A stretch of 34,164 nucleotides of DNA from CAZXSK01 sp964642855. GTDB taxonomy: Bacteria; Planctomycetota; Phycisphaerae; SM23-33. The notes beneath the pieces were generated by a model. It was not told the DNA's origin. It searched no databases and was given only the letters and a program-made list of their open reading frames with translations. The stretch spans positions 1 to 34,164 of the forward strand of contig CAZXSK010000046.1 of NCBI GenBank assembly GCA_964642855.1, written 5' to 3'. Positions 15,757 through 25,300 of the stretch are shown piece after piece; the first letter of the stretch is position 1; every line of letters starts with the position of its first letter. Made by a program: the position numbers and the translations under genes.

Positions 15757-18219
15757 TCACTTGCCCACGGTCACATTCACCGAACCGTAGGCGGCATTGC
15801 CCATTTCGTCGGTCACGCGAACGGCGATGCGGTGCGGGCCGGCATCGAGGTCCTCCAGGTCGAAAGCAAACTTTTCGCTCGTGTCGTCGCAGATCTCGTC
15901 GGTCGGCAGGACCGCTCGCCACTTGCTGGCCGAGTCCACCGAGTACTCGATGCGCACGATCCGCGAGAGCCGGTCGACCGCCTGGCCGCTGACGCGGACC
16001 ACCTTGCCGTCGGGCCTGGCGACGATTTCCTTGACCTGCGGAGCGGTGTTGTCCACCACGATCGGGTCGGTGACTCTCGCAGCAGTCAGGCCCTTGCCCG
16101 GCGGGTTGGAGGCTTCGTCGGTCGCCACCGCGCGAAGCTCGTACACTCCGTCGTTGACGGTCGTGGTGTCCCACACGTAGGCCGGCTCGGCGAGTTCCTC
16201 GGCGGCGAGGACCCACTTCTTGCCGCCCTTCTCGCGGAAGTAGACGCTGTAGGTCAGCCCGTCGCCGTTCTGGTCGGCTGCGGTGATCTGCAGGTTCCGC
16301 AGACCCGCGGGCCCGCCGTTGCCCGGCGAGACCTGCACCGCCACGGCAGAGACCGTCGGCGCCAGGTTCCCGAGCTGGTGGATGATCCGGACGTTCCGCA
16401 CGACCGGTGAAACCTTCTTCCCGGCGTGGAGCGTGAGGCGATACTGCAGGTACCGCCCGGCCGGTGCGCCGATCTTCGCGTAGTCGCCGTCGACGGGGAT
16501 CTCCTTCGACCAGTCGCTCCAGGTGTTCTCATCGGGCTCGGAGACGTTGCCCGAACGCAGCGAGACGGTCGCCTTGGCGCCCTTGGGGACCTCCGCACGA
16601 ACGCGAACCGTGCCCCACGTGGCGATCTGGCCGGCATCCTGCACACCCGAAACGTACGTGCCCTTCTCCGCGAGATCTTCGCTGAGGCGGGCGATCGAGC
16701 CCTTGTTGGCGGTGGCGAACAGCAGGCTGTCCTTCTCCAGGATCAGGCCGGTCACCTGACCGGCTTCGGTCTGCACGAGCTGGACAATCTCGTCGCCGTC
16801 GATGGAAACGGAGTACACCGCCCCGCCGTTGCCCGTGCCGATCAGCAGCTTGCCGCCGTTGTCGTCCGGCCGATACGCCATCGCGAGAATGGCTACGGGC
16901 CTGCGGAAAATCGGCTCGACGATGCCCGTCGGCCTGATGAAGTAGATCGTGTTGCCTTCACCGGAGGCCTGGCCGGCGCTGGTCGGCGCAGCGGGGGAAG
17001 GCTCGGACATTCCGCCGGAGAACGGCTCGGACGGGCCCGAGACTTCCTGGGCGGGTTCCGCTTGACCACTTTCGGTCTCCTCGGCGGATCCCTCTGCCTC
17101 CAGCACTTCGATCGTCTCCATGACTTCCCTGATTTGCTCCTTCATCTCCGGGGGCATGTCCTCGGGCAATTCGGGAGATTCCTGCATGCCCCGGGCCTTT
17201 CTCACGGCGCGTGCCAGGGCAAGTTTGTCCGACTTGCCCGATGTTCCGTTTCTGCGGGCCTCGCTGGAATCGGGCCGCAACCGGACATCTCCTTGATCCT
17301 CCCCGTCCTGCCGGGGTTCGTCCTGCCCGGCGGGGGCTTGCTGCCCGGACGGCGCGTTCGGTTCACTGCCGACGCCTTCGCTCTTGCCGGTCTTCTGGCC
17401 GGAGGGCGGAACGCTGCCGTCGCCGACCGCCTTGGACGCATCGGCCGTAGCTGCATACACCCCCCCTTTGGGCCCCAGCACCAAGGCTGAGATCTCCTGT
17501 TCCGGGGCGTCGAAGATCACCCTGCCCCTGCCCGTCTTGACGTCGATGGCTACGACCAGCCCCTCGGTGTCGGTGCCGACAAACAGCGTGCCCTTCTTTT
17601 CGTCCAGTGCAAGGCAGAGCATGTTCTTGACGAGCTTGTCGAGCTGATAGACCTTCTCGCCGTTACCGTCGCGATCGATTCGCCAGACTGCGCCGGTGTT
17701 GCCGGTGGCGAGGTACGTCTTGCCTCCCGCGGCTGGGAGGATGGCCCAGACGTACTTCACGCTCTCGTGGCTCCAGACCTTCTCGACCTTGCCGGCAGCG
17801 TCGATGCGATACAGGCCGGCGTTCTCGCCGCCGCCTCCGGCCAGGATTCCCTTCCCGGAAGTCGCCATCGCGGTGACCATCGTGCAGGGCAGGTCGGCGA
17901 AGGCTTCTGCCTTTCCGTTGCGCACGCGGAGGATCTTGCCGTCGGTGCCGCTGGCAGCGTAGCAGGTCTTTCCATCGCCCACGAAGGCGGAGATCACCTG
18001 GGGCGCATCCTGCGAGCCGACGAGGACGTCGACCTTGCGCGTCAGCACGATTTCGCCATAGGAGTTGACGACGAGGTTTTCTTTCTCCCCGCCGGAGAAA
18101 TCTGCTTCGGTCCCGTGCTCCCAGACGGCAGGCATGACGGCAGCCCCCAGAGAAGCCAGCAGGCAGACGGACAGAACAGTTATGATCGGATAATGCTGCT
18201 TCACGTGCGTTCTCCTCAT
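15757..18219 (-). CDS. Secreted beta-propeller protein with disordered insert and C-terminal Ig-like domains
   Basis: The 820-residue protein begins with a signal peptide (hydrophobic run at residues 12-27). Repeated short motifs such as GKTYLATGNTGAVWRID, GTLFVGTDTEGLVVAID and KLLIGTGNGGAVYSVS, spaced about 45-50 residues, indicate beta-propeller blades. Between two blades (about residues 260-420) lies an insert of roughly 160 residues rich in E, S, G, Q and P, including a possible helix (PPEMKEQIREVMETIEVLE). The C-terminal 250 residues look like two Ig/fibronectin-like modules (YSVYFREKGGKKWVLAAEEL; RIEYSVDSASKWRAVLPTD). No enzyme motif is seen; a periplasmic or surface scaffold or binding role is inferred. 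Its ATG overlaps the stop of the upstream S55 protease gene (ATGA, 18216-18219), so the two are translationally coupled. Confidence 0.75.
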   Translation of the reverse strand: MRRTHVKQHYPIITVLSVCLLASLGAAVMPAVWEHGTEADFSGGEKENLVVNSYGEIVLTRKVDVLVGSQDAPQVISAFVGDGKTCYAASGTDGKILRVRNGKAEAFADLPCTMVTAMATSGKGILAGGGGENAGLYRIDAAGKVEKVWSHESVKYVWAILPAAGGKTYLATGNTGAVWRIDRDGNGEKVYQLDKLVKNMLCLALDEKKGTLFVGTDTEGLVVAIDVKTGRGRVIFDAPEQEISALVLGPKGGVYAATADASKAVGDGSVPPSGQKTGKSEGVGSEPNAPSGQQAPAGQDEPRQDGEDQGDVRLRPDSSEARRNGTSGKSDKLALARAVRKARGMQESPELPEDMPPEMKEQIREVMETIEVLEAEGSAEETESGQAEPAQEVSGPSEPFSGGMSEPSPAAPTSAGQASGEGNTIYFIRPTGIVEPIFRRPVAILAMAYRPDDNGGKLLIGTGNGGAVYSVSIDGDEIVQLVQTEAGQVTGLILEKDSLLFATANKGSIARLSEDLAEKGTYVSGVQDAGQIATWGTVRVRAEVPKGAKATVSLRSGNVSEPDENTWSDWSKEIPVDGDYAKIGAPAGRYLQYRLTLHAGKKVSPVVRNVRIIHQLGNLAPTVSAVAVQVSPGNGGPAGLRNLQITAADQNGDGLTYSVYFREKGGKKWVLAAEELAEPAYVWDTTTVNDGVYELRAVATDEASNPPGKGLTAARVTDPIVVDNTAPQVKEIVARPDGKVVRVSGQAVDRLSRIVRIEYSVDSASKWRAVLPTDEICDDTSEKFAFDLEDLDAGPHRIAVRVTDEMGNAAYGSVNVTVGK

Positions 18220-20222
18220 TCGCGAACGGATGTCTTCCGGGGATTCTTGCTTACGGTAAACGAAGCCGCAGCCGACCCGTAGATCGTGTGATCGGTCTTG
18301 ACCGCTTCGACCAGCACTGACTGGGCGTAGCTTTCGTCCAGCAGGTTCGCCTGGCCGATCATGCTCGCACGGGTCGAGGGCAGATCGGGCAGCTTCTGGC
18401 GGTGAATCGTCGTGCTCGCCTTGCCCAGCGGAACATACAGGTACAGCTCATCGCCCTTGGGCTCCATCACACGCTGGATCGACTTGAGCAGGTCCTTCTC
18501 GCTCTTGACGGCGTACTTGTGCGGCTGATAGTCCTGCTCGGCCCAGAGGTACTCCACCGGATCACTGGCGATCAGCGTGTAGCTGCCCTCCTGGATGTCT
18601 TTGGGGAGCTTGAACTTCACGTCGATGGTTTTGCGATCTTTGCGGAAGCGTTCGCAGGTGAGCTTGCCGGTGACGGTCTGGCCGGGCTTGTAGGTCTCGC
18701 CGTCCAGGTCGAGTTTCGCGAGGTATACCGAGTTCTCGCCCTTCTCGATCGAGGCGTGGACGGTGATCTTCTCGGGGTAGCGAGGCTTGGCGTACCAGTT
18801 GTATGAGAACGCCGTCAGCGGCCTGTAGAGATCATTCGCCAGGCCCCAGAGGCCTTCGTCGCACTGGACGTTGGATGTCCGCACCTTGCCGAACTGGCCG
18901 TAGTCGACTTCCACCTCGTAGCGGACGATATGGTTCTCGGGCAGCGAGCGGAAAGCGAAGACCGACTCGTACACGACCGACTCTGCGAGCATGGGGGCGT
19001 ACCACCAGTGCTTGACGATGTTGTATTTCTGCTTGCGGGCGCGGTCGTCCTCGTTGTGACGGACCGTGATTTCCAGCGGGATCATCGCGGGGGACTTGCC
19101 CACCTTGCCGCCCACCGCGACGTACTCGTCCCGGTCGGCCCGGCCTACCACGTCGACCGTCGAGGCCAGCTTGAAGCTCCGCATGATGCTGCTGACCACG
19201 GTGTGCACATACGCCGTAGCCATGGGATACTCGATCTCGCCCTCGCCATCGAAGCTGTGCCCGAAGGCCAGCACGCGGTCGTCGATGACCTCGGTGACCG
19301 TGCCCACCGCGTACCAGTCGAGGTCGCCGGAGACCAGGGGAATCGCAACCGCCGAACCGGGCTCTAGCTTGAGGCCCTTCACCTCGTCGGCTGCTGCGCT
19401 GCCAACCTTGCCCGCCTGGACGGGCATCAGACCGGCCGAGCGAAACGATTTCGACAGCCGGCCGAACGACTCCCTGCTGACGCCCGAGATCATCAGGGGC
19501 GCAGCCAGGGGCATCATCCGGGGCTGGGTTTCTTGCTGGTCGCCGCGGGTGTCGCGCAGGCGGATGGCGAGTTTCTTCGTTCGGGTCCGCTGGGGGTTGA
19601 GGACAGCTTTGAGATACGCCTCCCGCGAGCCTTTGCTGCGTCGCCAGCGACCCAGCGCCGACGAGCCGGTTCTGCCCCTGGACGACGAGGTTTCCTTCTG
19701 GCTTTTGTCGTCGCCCAGCTTGCTTTTCGCATCGGAGAGCACCCCGGCCACGCCGAGCATCTGGGTGATCGGCTGGATGCCACAGAGTGGTTCGTTGCTG
19801 AGCGACCACCCATAGGCGACCGCACCGATCATCTTGAACTTGCCGTCTTCGGGGTCACGAATGTACGCAGGCGAGCCGCTCATGCCCGCGATGATACCCG
19901 ACTTCTGGAAGTCGAAGTCGTCGCTGGCGATCTTGGCGAGGATCACGTCCTGGCTGGGGCCCCACTGGCCCATCACCGAGACGATCTCGACGTCGAACTT
20001 CTCGATCTTCGTGCCGGCAAGGACCGTCAGCCCGTAGCCCTTCATGCCGCGCTTGAGCTTGCTGTGATGAAGGTACCGGTCGGACGATTCCACGAGCTTC
20101 CGGGCGGCCTGAATGTTGGAATCGCCCCGGCTGGGGGCGTTGGGATCTTTCGCCGATGCGTGGGAAAGCCCCGCCAGGCAGGCGAAGCCAACACAAATGA
20201 CTCGAGCAGTCCGAAGGTTCAT
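18216..20222 (-). CDS. SpoIVB-type (peptidase S55) domain protein, secreted
   Basis: The 668-residue protein has a signal peptide (MNLRTARVICVGFACLAG, cleavage near ASA). It carries GIIAGMSGSPAYIRDP (serine motif, residues 109-124) with MIGAVAYGW following. Further on are GSAVAIPLVSGDLDWYAVGTVTEV and DDRVLAFGHSFDGEG (H322). GMSGSP and A-x-GH are the serine and histidine motifs of S55 serine peptidases; in Bacillus SpoIVB the histidine precedes the serine, whereas here the order is reversed. Residues 165-235 form a basic, Ser-rich low-complexity insert. The C-terminal half (about 370-600) appears all-beta. I chose ATG 20222 rather than GTG 20228 because AGGAG lies seven bases before the ATG but too close to the GTG. 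Proteolytic activity is not proven; it is coupled to the propeller gene. Confidence 0.8.
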   Translation of the reverse strand: MNLRTARVICVGFACLAGLSHASAKDPNAPSRGDSNIQAARKLVESSDRYLHHSKLKRGMKGYGLTVLAGTKIEKFDVEIVSVMGQWGPSQDVILAKIASDDFDFQKSGIIAGMSGSPAYIRDPEDGKFKMIGAVAYGWSLSNEPLCGIQPITQMLGVAGVLSDAKSKLGDDKSQKETSSSRGRTGSSALGRWRRSKGSREAYLKAVLNPQRTRTKKLAIRLRDTRGDQQETQPRMMPLAAPLMISGVSRESFGRLSKSFRSAGLMPVQAGKVGSAAADEVKGLKLEPGSAVAIPLVSGDLDWYAVGTVTEVIDDRVLAFGHSFDGEGEIEYPMATAYVHTVVSSIMRSFKLASTVDVVGRADRDEYVAVGGKVGKSPAMIPLEITVRHNEDDRARKQKYNIVKHWWYAPMLAESVVYESVFAFRSLPENHIVRYEVEVDYGQFGKVRTSNVQCDEGLWGLANDLYRPLTAFSYNWYAKPRYPEKITVHASIEKGENSVYLAKLDLDGETYKPGQTVTGKLTCERFRKDRKTIDVKFKLPKDIQEGSYTLIASDPVEYLWAEQDYQPHKYAVKSEKDLLKSIQRVMEPKGDELYLYVPLGKASTTIHRQKLPDLPSTRASMIGQANLLDESYAQSVLVEAVKTDHTIYGSAAASFTVSKNPRKTSVRE

Positions 20223-20586
20223 CAGCACTCTCCTGTATGGATCGAATGCGGGCCATGCTACGGCCCGCTGGGAGGCCCAACAAGCAAATTCGCACGTCCG
20301 CTTCCCGCAAGACGCGTGGCAGCACTTCTCCGCCGCGTCCGTCTTGACATCTAGACGTCAGCCACGTAGTGATAGTTCCCTGCGAAACGGTAAACTACTC
20401 GGGCCGGAAGGCTGCGGGAGGCCTGACGGCGCGATGGCCATGGGGAGACGCGAACCTTCTGCTCCCCATCGAGTCCAACCATTGCGCAACGGCGGGGGCG
20501 AACCTTAACGCCCCGGGACGCGTTGAAAGCATCAACCGGCCTGCGACAGACCACGGCAGGACGGTACCCAGGCAGGAGCACCAGGC
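20223..20586. other. Divergent intergenic region between S55 and ABC transporter genes
   Basis: About 360 bases without a credible gene. It holds the ribosome-binding site of the S55 gene at its left end, a near-perfect 16-base palindrome at 20345-20360 and the ribosome-binding site of the ABC ATPase (AGGAGC, about 20575) at its right end. A TTGACA overlaps the palindrome but the matching -10 box on either strand is weak. Confidence 0.5.
20345..20360. promoter_or_regulatory. 16-bp palindrome, possible operator in the divergent promoter region
   Basis: TGACATCTAGACGTCA is self-complementary at seven of eight pairs. Its left arm overlaps TTGACA (20344-20349), a perfect -35 hexamer, but 17 bases further on only TAGTGA is present. 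A dimeric regulator could bind here and control the divergent S55 and ABC operons; this is inference from symmetry and position. Confidence 0.3.
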
Positions 20587-21561
20587 ATGATCGACGTGAA
20601 GCATCTCACGAAGTGGTACGGCCGCGTTCTGGCCGTCGATGATATTTCCTTCCACATCGAGAAGGGATCGGTCGTAGGGTTTCTAGGCCCCAACGGCGCG
20701 GGCAAGAGCACCACACTGAAGATCCTCACGTGCTATCTCCCCGCTACCAGCGGGACGGCGAGCATCGATGGACACGACGTGCTCGGTGAATCGCTGGAGG
20801 TCCGAAGGCGCATCGGATACATGCCCGAATCGGTCCCGGTGTACCCGGAGATGCGGGTGCGGGAGTATCTCGGGTTCCGGGCGGCCTTGCGGGACATCCC
20901 CCGCAAGGAGCGTGGCAAGGCGGTCCAGCGCGTCATGGAGCGTTGCTGGCTGCTGGATCCGGAAGATATGTCCCGAAGGCGGGTAGGCGAGTTGTCCCGT
21001 GGGTACCGCCAGCGCGTCGGCCTGGCCGAGGTGCTGCTGCACGACCCGCCGGTACTCGTGCTGGACGAGCCGACCCTGGGCCTGGACCCGGTGCAGATCC
21101 GCTCGATGCGCGAGCTGATCCAGCAGCTGGGACAGGACCACACAGTGCTGCTGTCCAGCCACATCCTCGCGGAGGTCGAGCAGACCTGCAATCAACTGAT
21201 CGTGATCGCCTCGGGCAGGATCGCCGCCAGCGGATCGCCGGCCGAGCTTCGCGAGCGGATGGTCGGCCAGACGCGCGTCATCACCGAAATCAAGGGCGCC
21301 AAGCCCGGAGAGATCGCCCAGGCCGTGGCTAAGCTCGACAAGGTCGCCTCCGTTGACCAGGACACGCACGGCAACTGGACGCGCCTGAGCATCCAAGGCA
21401 AGGCCGGCAGCGACGTCCGCGCAGACGTCGCCTCCCTCGCCGGCGAGCAGGGATGGCAGATCCGCGAGCTGCGCCGCGAGATGGCGTCCCTGGAAGACTT
21501 CTTTGTGCAGATTACCTACGAGCAGAATCTCGCGGGCCGGCCTGTGTCGGCTTCGGCGTAA
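20587..21561 (+). CDS. ABC transporter ATP-binding protein (GldA/CcmA-type)
   Basis: The 324-residue cytoplasmic ATPase has all ABC motifs: Walker A GPNGAGKST (34-42), the signature in GELSRGYRQRVGLAEVLL (a variant of LSGGQ), Walker B VLVLDEPTLGLDP and the H-loop LLSSHIL. A C-terminal region of about 100 residues (from about 225) is typical of exporter or Gld-type ATPases. It powers the membrane components encoded next: permease at 21585 and GldG-like protein at 22292. The order ATPase, permease, GldG-like protein matches the gliding-associated ABC transporter of Bacteroidetes and related systems in planctomycetes. GGAG lies just before the ATG. The substrate is unknown. Confidence 0.92.
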   Translation: MIDVKHLTKWYGRVLAVDDISFHIEKGSVVGFLGPNGAGKSTTLKILTCYLPATSGTASIDGHDVLGESLEVRRRIGYMPESVPVYPEMRVREYLGFRAALRDIPRKERGKAVQRVMERCWLLDPEDMSRRRVGELSRGYRQRVGLAEVLLHDPPVLVLDEPTLGLDPVQIRSMRELIQQLGQDHTVLLSSHILAEVEQTCNQLIVIASGRIAASGSPAELRERMVGQTRVITEIKGAKPGEIAQAVAKLDKVASVDQDTHGNWTRLSIQGKAGSDVRADVASLAGEQGWQIRELRREMASLEDFFVQITYEQNLAGRPVSASA

Positions 21562-21584
21562 CGGGCATCGAAAGGAATCCCCCG

Positions 21585-22301
21585 ATGGGAAAAATCCTGA
21601 CACTCTCACGACGGGAGCTGGCGGCCTATTTCTACTCGCCGCTGGCCTACGTGCTGGGAGGACTCTACCTGGCAGCCATCAGCCTGTGGTTCTTCCAGAA
21701 TGTGTTCATTCCCGGCCAGGAGGCGTCGCTCAAGCCCCTGTTCGAGGCGATGGCGTACGTGATGGCCTTCGCCGCGCCGCTGCTGACGATGCGCCTGGTG
21801 AGCGACGAATTCCGCAGCGGGACGATCGAAACGCTCATGACCGCCCCGATTACGGACGTGCAGGTGGTGGTGGGCAAATTCCTCGGCGTGCTGGTGTTCT
21901 ACCTGCTGCTGCTGGCGGTGACGCTGGTGTACCTGGTACTCATGCTGGTCTACGGCCAGCCTGACCCCGGCGTGGTCGCCACCGGGTACCTGGGCATGGT
22001 GCTGCTGGGCGCGGCGTACCTGGCCGTGGGGCTGTTTACCTCGACCCTGACACGATACCAGTTGCTGGCAGCGGTGGTGGGCGTTGCGATTCTCGCGCTG
22101 TTCTCGATCGTCATGCAGTTGCTGAGCCTGCACAGCCCCTCGCCGATTCGCGACGTCGCAGCCAGCCTCAATGCGATGGCGTACTTCCGTGACTTCGCGA
22201 TGGGTTTCCTGGACACCCGCGGGGTGATGTACTTCCTGAGCACAGTAGCGATCTTCCTGTTTCTGAGCGTCAAGACCCTGGAGTCACGACGATGGCGATA
22301 A
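21585..22301 (+). CDS. ABC-2 type permease (GldF-like)
   Basis: The 238-residue membrane protein starts MGKILTLSRRELAAYFYSPLAYV, the usual opening of ABC-2/GldF permeases, and has six hydrophobic segments. SDEFRSGTIETLMTAPI is the cytoplasmic coupling region conserved in this family. The ATG at 21585 is preceded by AAAGGAA; the open frame runs further upstream into the ATPase gene but without family similarity. It begins 23 bases after the ATPase stop and its end overlaps the next gene by 10 bases, so the genes form a tight operon. It probably forms the membrane pore with the ATPase. Confidence 0.9.
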   Translation: MGKILTLSRRELAAYFYSPLAYVLGGLYLAAISLWFFQNVFIPGQEASLKPLFEAMAYVMAFAAPLLTMRLVSDEFRSGTIETLMTAPITDVQVVVGKFLGVLVFYLLLLAVTLVYLVLMLVYGQPDPGVVATGYLGMVLLGAAYLAVGLFTSTLTRYQLLAAVVGVAILALFSIVMQLLSLHSPSPIRDVAASLNAMAYFRDFAMGFLDTRGVMYFLSTVAIFLFLSVKTLESRRWR

Positions 22302-25300
22302 GTGAAGCAAAACGAACAGGCGACATTCTGCATCCGAAATTCGCCCGCATCAGCGCGTGGGAATCGATGGCGGCTTCGATCGTCCTGATGGTACTGCTGG
22401 CCTTTTACGCAGCCGGGGCGAATCTGGAATCGGTCGCGTCGACATCCCTGCTGGCTGCGGGACTCGGGCTGCTGGCGATCTCGACGATCGTGGGGTTCAA
22501 CCTCTGGTGGCGAAGGCAGGCGTGGGCCCAGAAGTTCCTGCTTACCTTCTGGATCGCCCTGGGCTGCAGCGGGCTGGTCGTCCTGCTGGCCGGGGTGCTC
22601 AAAGCCACGCCCGACTGGTGGGACGAGAAGCTCCCGATGGCCTGGACCGGCCTGGGGATCCTCGTCGTGGGGGCGGCGTCGGCGCTGCTGGTGCACCTGG
22701 CCACCAGCGACGGCACGCGCCAGCGATACGCCTCCTCGGTCGGACTTACCGTCGGAGCGGCGATCGCGCTGCTGCTGGTAGCCAATCTCATCGCGCAGAC
22801 CGAGTACTACCGCGCGAATGTCGAAGCCTTCGGCCAGTTCCGACTTTCCGAGCGAACCCGCCGCATTCTCGACAACGTCGAAACGCCCGTCGAGGCCACG
22901 GTCGTTTACACGGCTACGGACCCGGCCCGGCCGGGCTCGCACTTCCGCCCGCGGACGCTCGAACTGCTCCGCGAAATGGAGGAGCATAACGACAACCTCT
23001 CGGTGAGTTCGGTGACCTCCGACGCCGAGAAGGACCGCGTGCTGGCGCTGCTCTCTGCCCAGCGAGAGCAGCGATATGCGTCCCACGTGGCCTTCCTAAA
23101 GAGCTTCCGCAGCAGCGTGTCGCGCATCGGCGACCTGGCGCTGCAGGAAGCCCAGCCCGTACTCACCCTGGATCCCAACGAAGCGTACCTCTACGAGTGG
23201 AACCTCCCGCTGGGGCTGGATACGGCCATTCGCGAGATGCGCGAGCAGCTCAACGAAACCGAGACGGCCATTCGCAGACAGCAGGCCGAGGCCAACCCCG
23301 ACTACCGACAACTCGCCGCAGACGCCAACGACGCTCTGCTCCGGGCACGGGAGTCACTCGCCGAGGAGATCCAGCGCATCGCCCGGCCTCTGGGCCTGGC
23401 CGCGGAGGTCAGGCAGAACACGCCCGCCGTCCTCGAGCGATACGACCAGGCCAACCAGGCGCTGACGGCGTTCACCAAGGCTTTGGGCGAGCCCAACGAC
23501 CCCCTGCCGGAAGACCCGGCCGGGTTCCTCAAGAGCGTCTCGGTCGACGCCAACGAGGCAGGAATGGCACTCGGACGGGCAACCCGCGCCCTGCGGGCCG
23601 TGGCCGGGGACGACGGCCTGGAACTGCTGCAGAGCTCCTATTCCTGGCAGACACGGTTCCCTGAAGTCAACGCGTTGGGGATGTACACCGGACGCAGGCT
23701 CTCGGTGGATCGCCTGTCGACCCAGTTTACCCAGGCCCTGATGAGCCTGGCTGCGGATCGCGCTTATCTCGCTGAGACCCGCAACAAAGAACAGCTCCAG
23801 CAGGTCATCGGCTTCACCCGCCAGAACTGGCCACAGAGCGCCCCGATGTTCCGATCGCTCAAAGACATGGCCGCCGAGGCCCTCGAGGGCGTCAGCAACG
23901 TCGACGAAGCATCGCAGACGCTCATGCAGCAGGCCGGCGAAGGCAAGCTCATGCCCCAGACGATCCAGGCGATCAACGACCTGCTGAACGCCCATGCCGC
24001 CCTGCCGGCCGTCGAGGAAAGCGACTTTGCCGACGAGTTGGAGAACGAGAACATCATCATTCTCCAGGCGGCAGGCAAGACCCGCGTGCTGGAGTTCGAT
24101 GAGGTCTGGCCGCTTCGGTCCCGCAACCCGGGCGAGCAAGCCAACGACGACAGGCAGATCGAAGACCGCACCTTCAACGGCGACTCGGTGATCTCCTCGG
24201 AGATCCTGAGCATGACCCACAAACCGTTCGGCACGGTGATCCTGACATACTTCGAACCCCAGATTCCCCCGCAGATGGCCAGGTACGTCCAACTGCCCCC
24301 CCCGGACATCGGCCTGTCCGACGTAACGGTGCTGCGGGAGCGTCTTGAGGCCGCCAACTTCCGCGTGGTGGAATGGAATCTGCGCGACCCGATGCCCGAA
24401 GAGGTCTCCGCCCCGGCCGAGAGCGATCCCAACGCAGCGCCTCCCACGCCGGCCGATGCGTCCCGCCGCGTGCTGGTGGTCCTGCCCCCCATGCCGAATG
24501 AACTGCTGGGCCCGCAGATGGCACAGATGCAGGGGATCGCCTTCGGGCCCGAGCACCAGGCTCGCCTGGCCGAGGCGATCGATTCCGGCATCGGCGCGGT
24601 CTTCCTGACGCACTACTCCCACCGTCGGTACCGCGAGGTGTATCCCGGCATGCCTCCGATGCCGGTCCAGCCGCGCTACGCACTCGGCGAATATCTGACC
24701 AACGAGTGGGGCATCGAGCTGCAGGAGGATTTCTTCGTGGTCAACGCGGTCTCCGACCCGCGCCTGCCCGGTCAGTACCGCATCAACCTCTCGAAGATCT
24801 ACTACGCCAAGTTCAATGCGTACACCGACCACCCCATTGGCGAGCCCCTGCAGGGCAGGCGGACGTACTGGCAGGCGGTCTGTCCGCTGAGGACCACTCC
24901 CGACCAGCCCCTGGGCCAGGACGCCAACGGCATCACCATCGAGCCGGTGCTGACGATACCCGAAAGCTGGGACCACGTCTGGGCGACCCCCAGCATGATG
25001 CGCCTCCAGCAACAATTCGAGAGCGAGGGCAGCTACGTCAGCCCCGACCCCGAACAGGGCGACCTGCTGCCGCCGATGCACCTGGTGCTGGCTGCCACGC
25101 GCACCGGCCAGGGCGACCGCGGCAAGAAGGACACCCGCATCGTCGTGACATCGACCGGCCTGGGATTGGTTGACAGCTACCTCACCAGCAAGGTCGACGA
25201 AGTCGACGAGACCGGCAGCAGCAGGCTCACCGACCCGCCCCACGCCAACGCCGAGCTGGTCGTCAACAGCGTGTACTGGGTTACCGCGTGGGAGCAGTAC

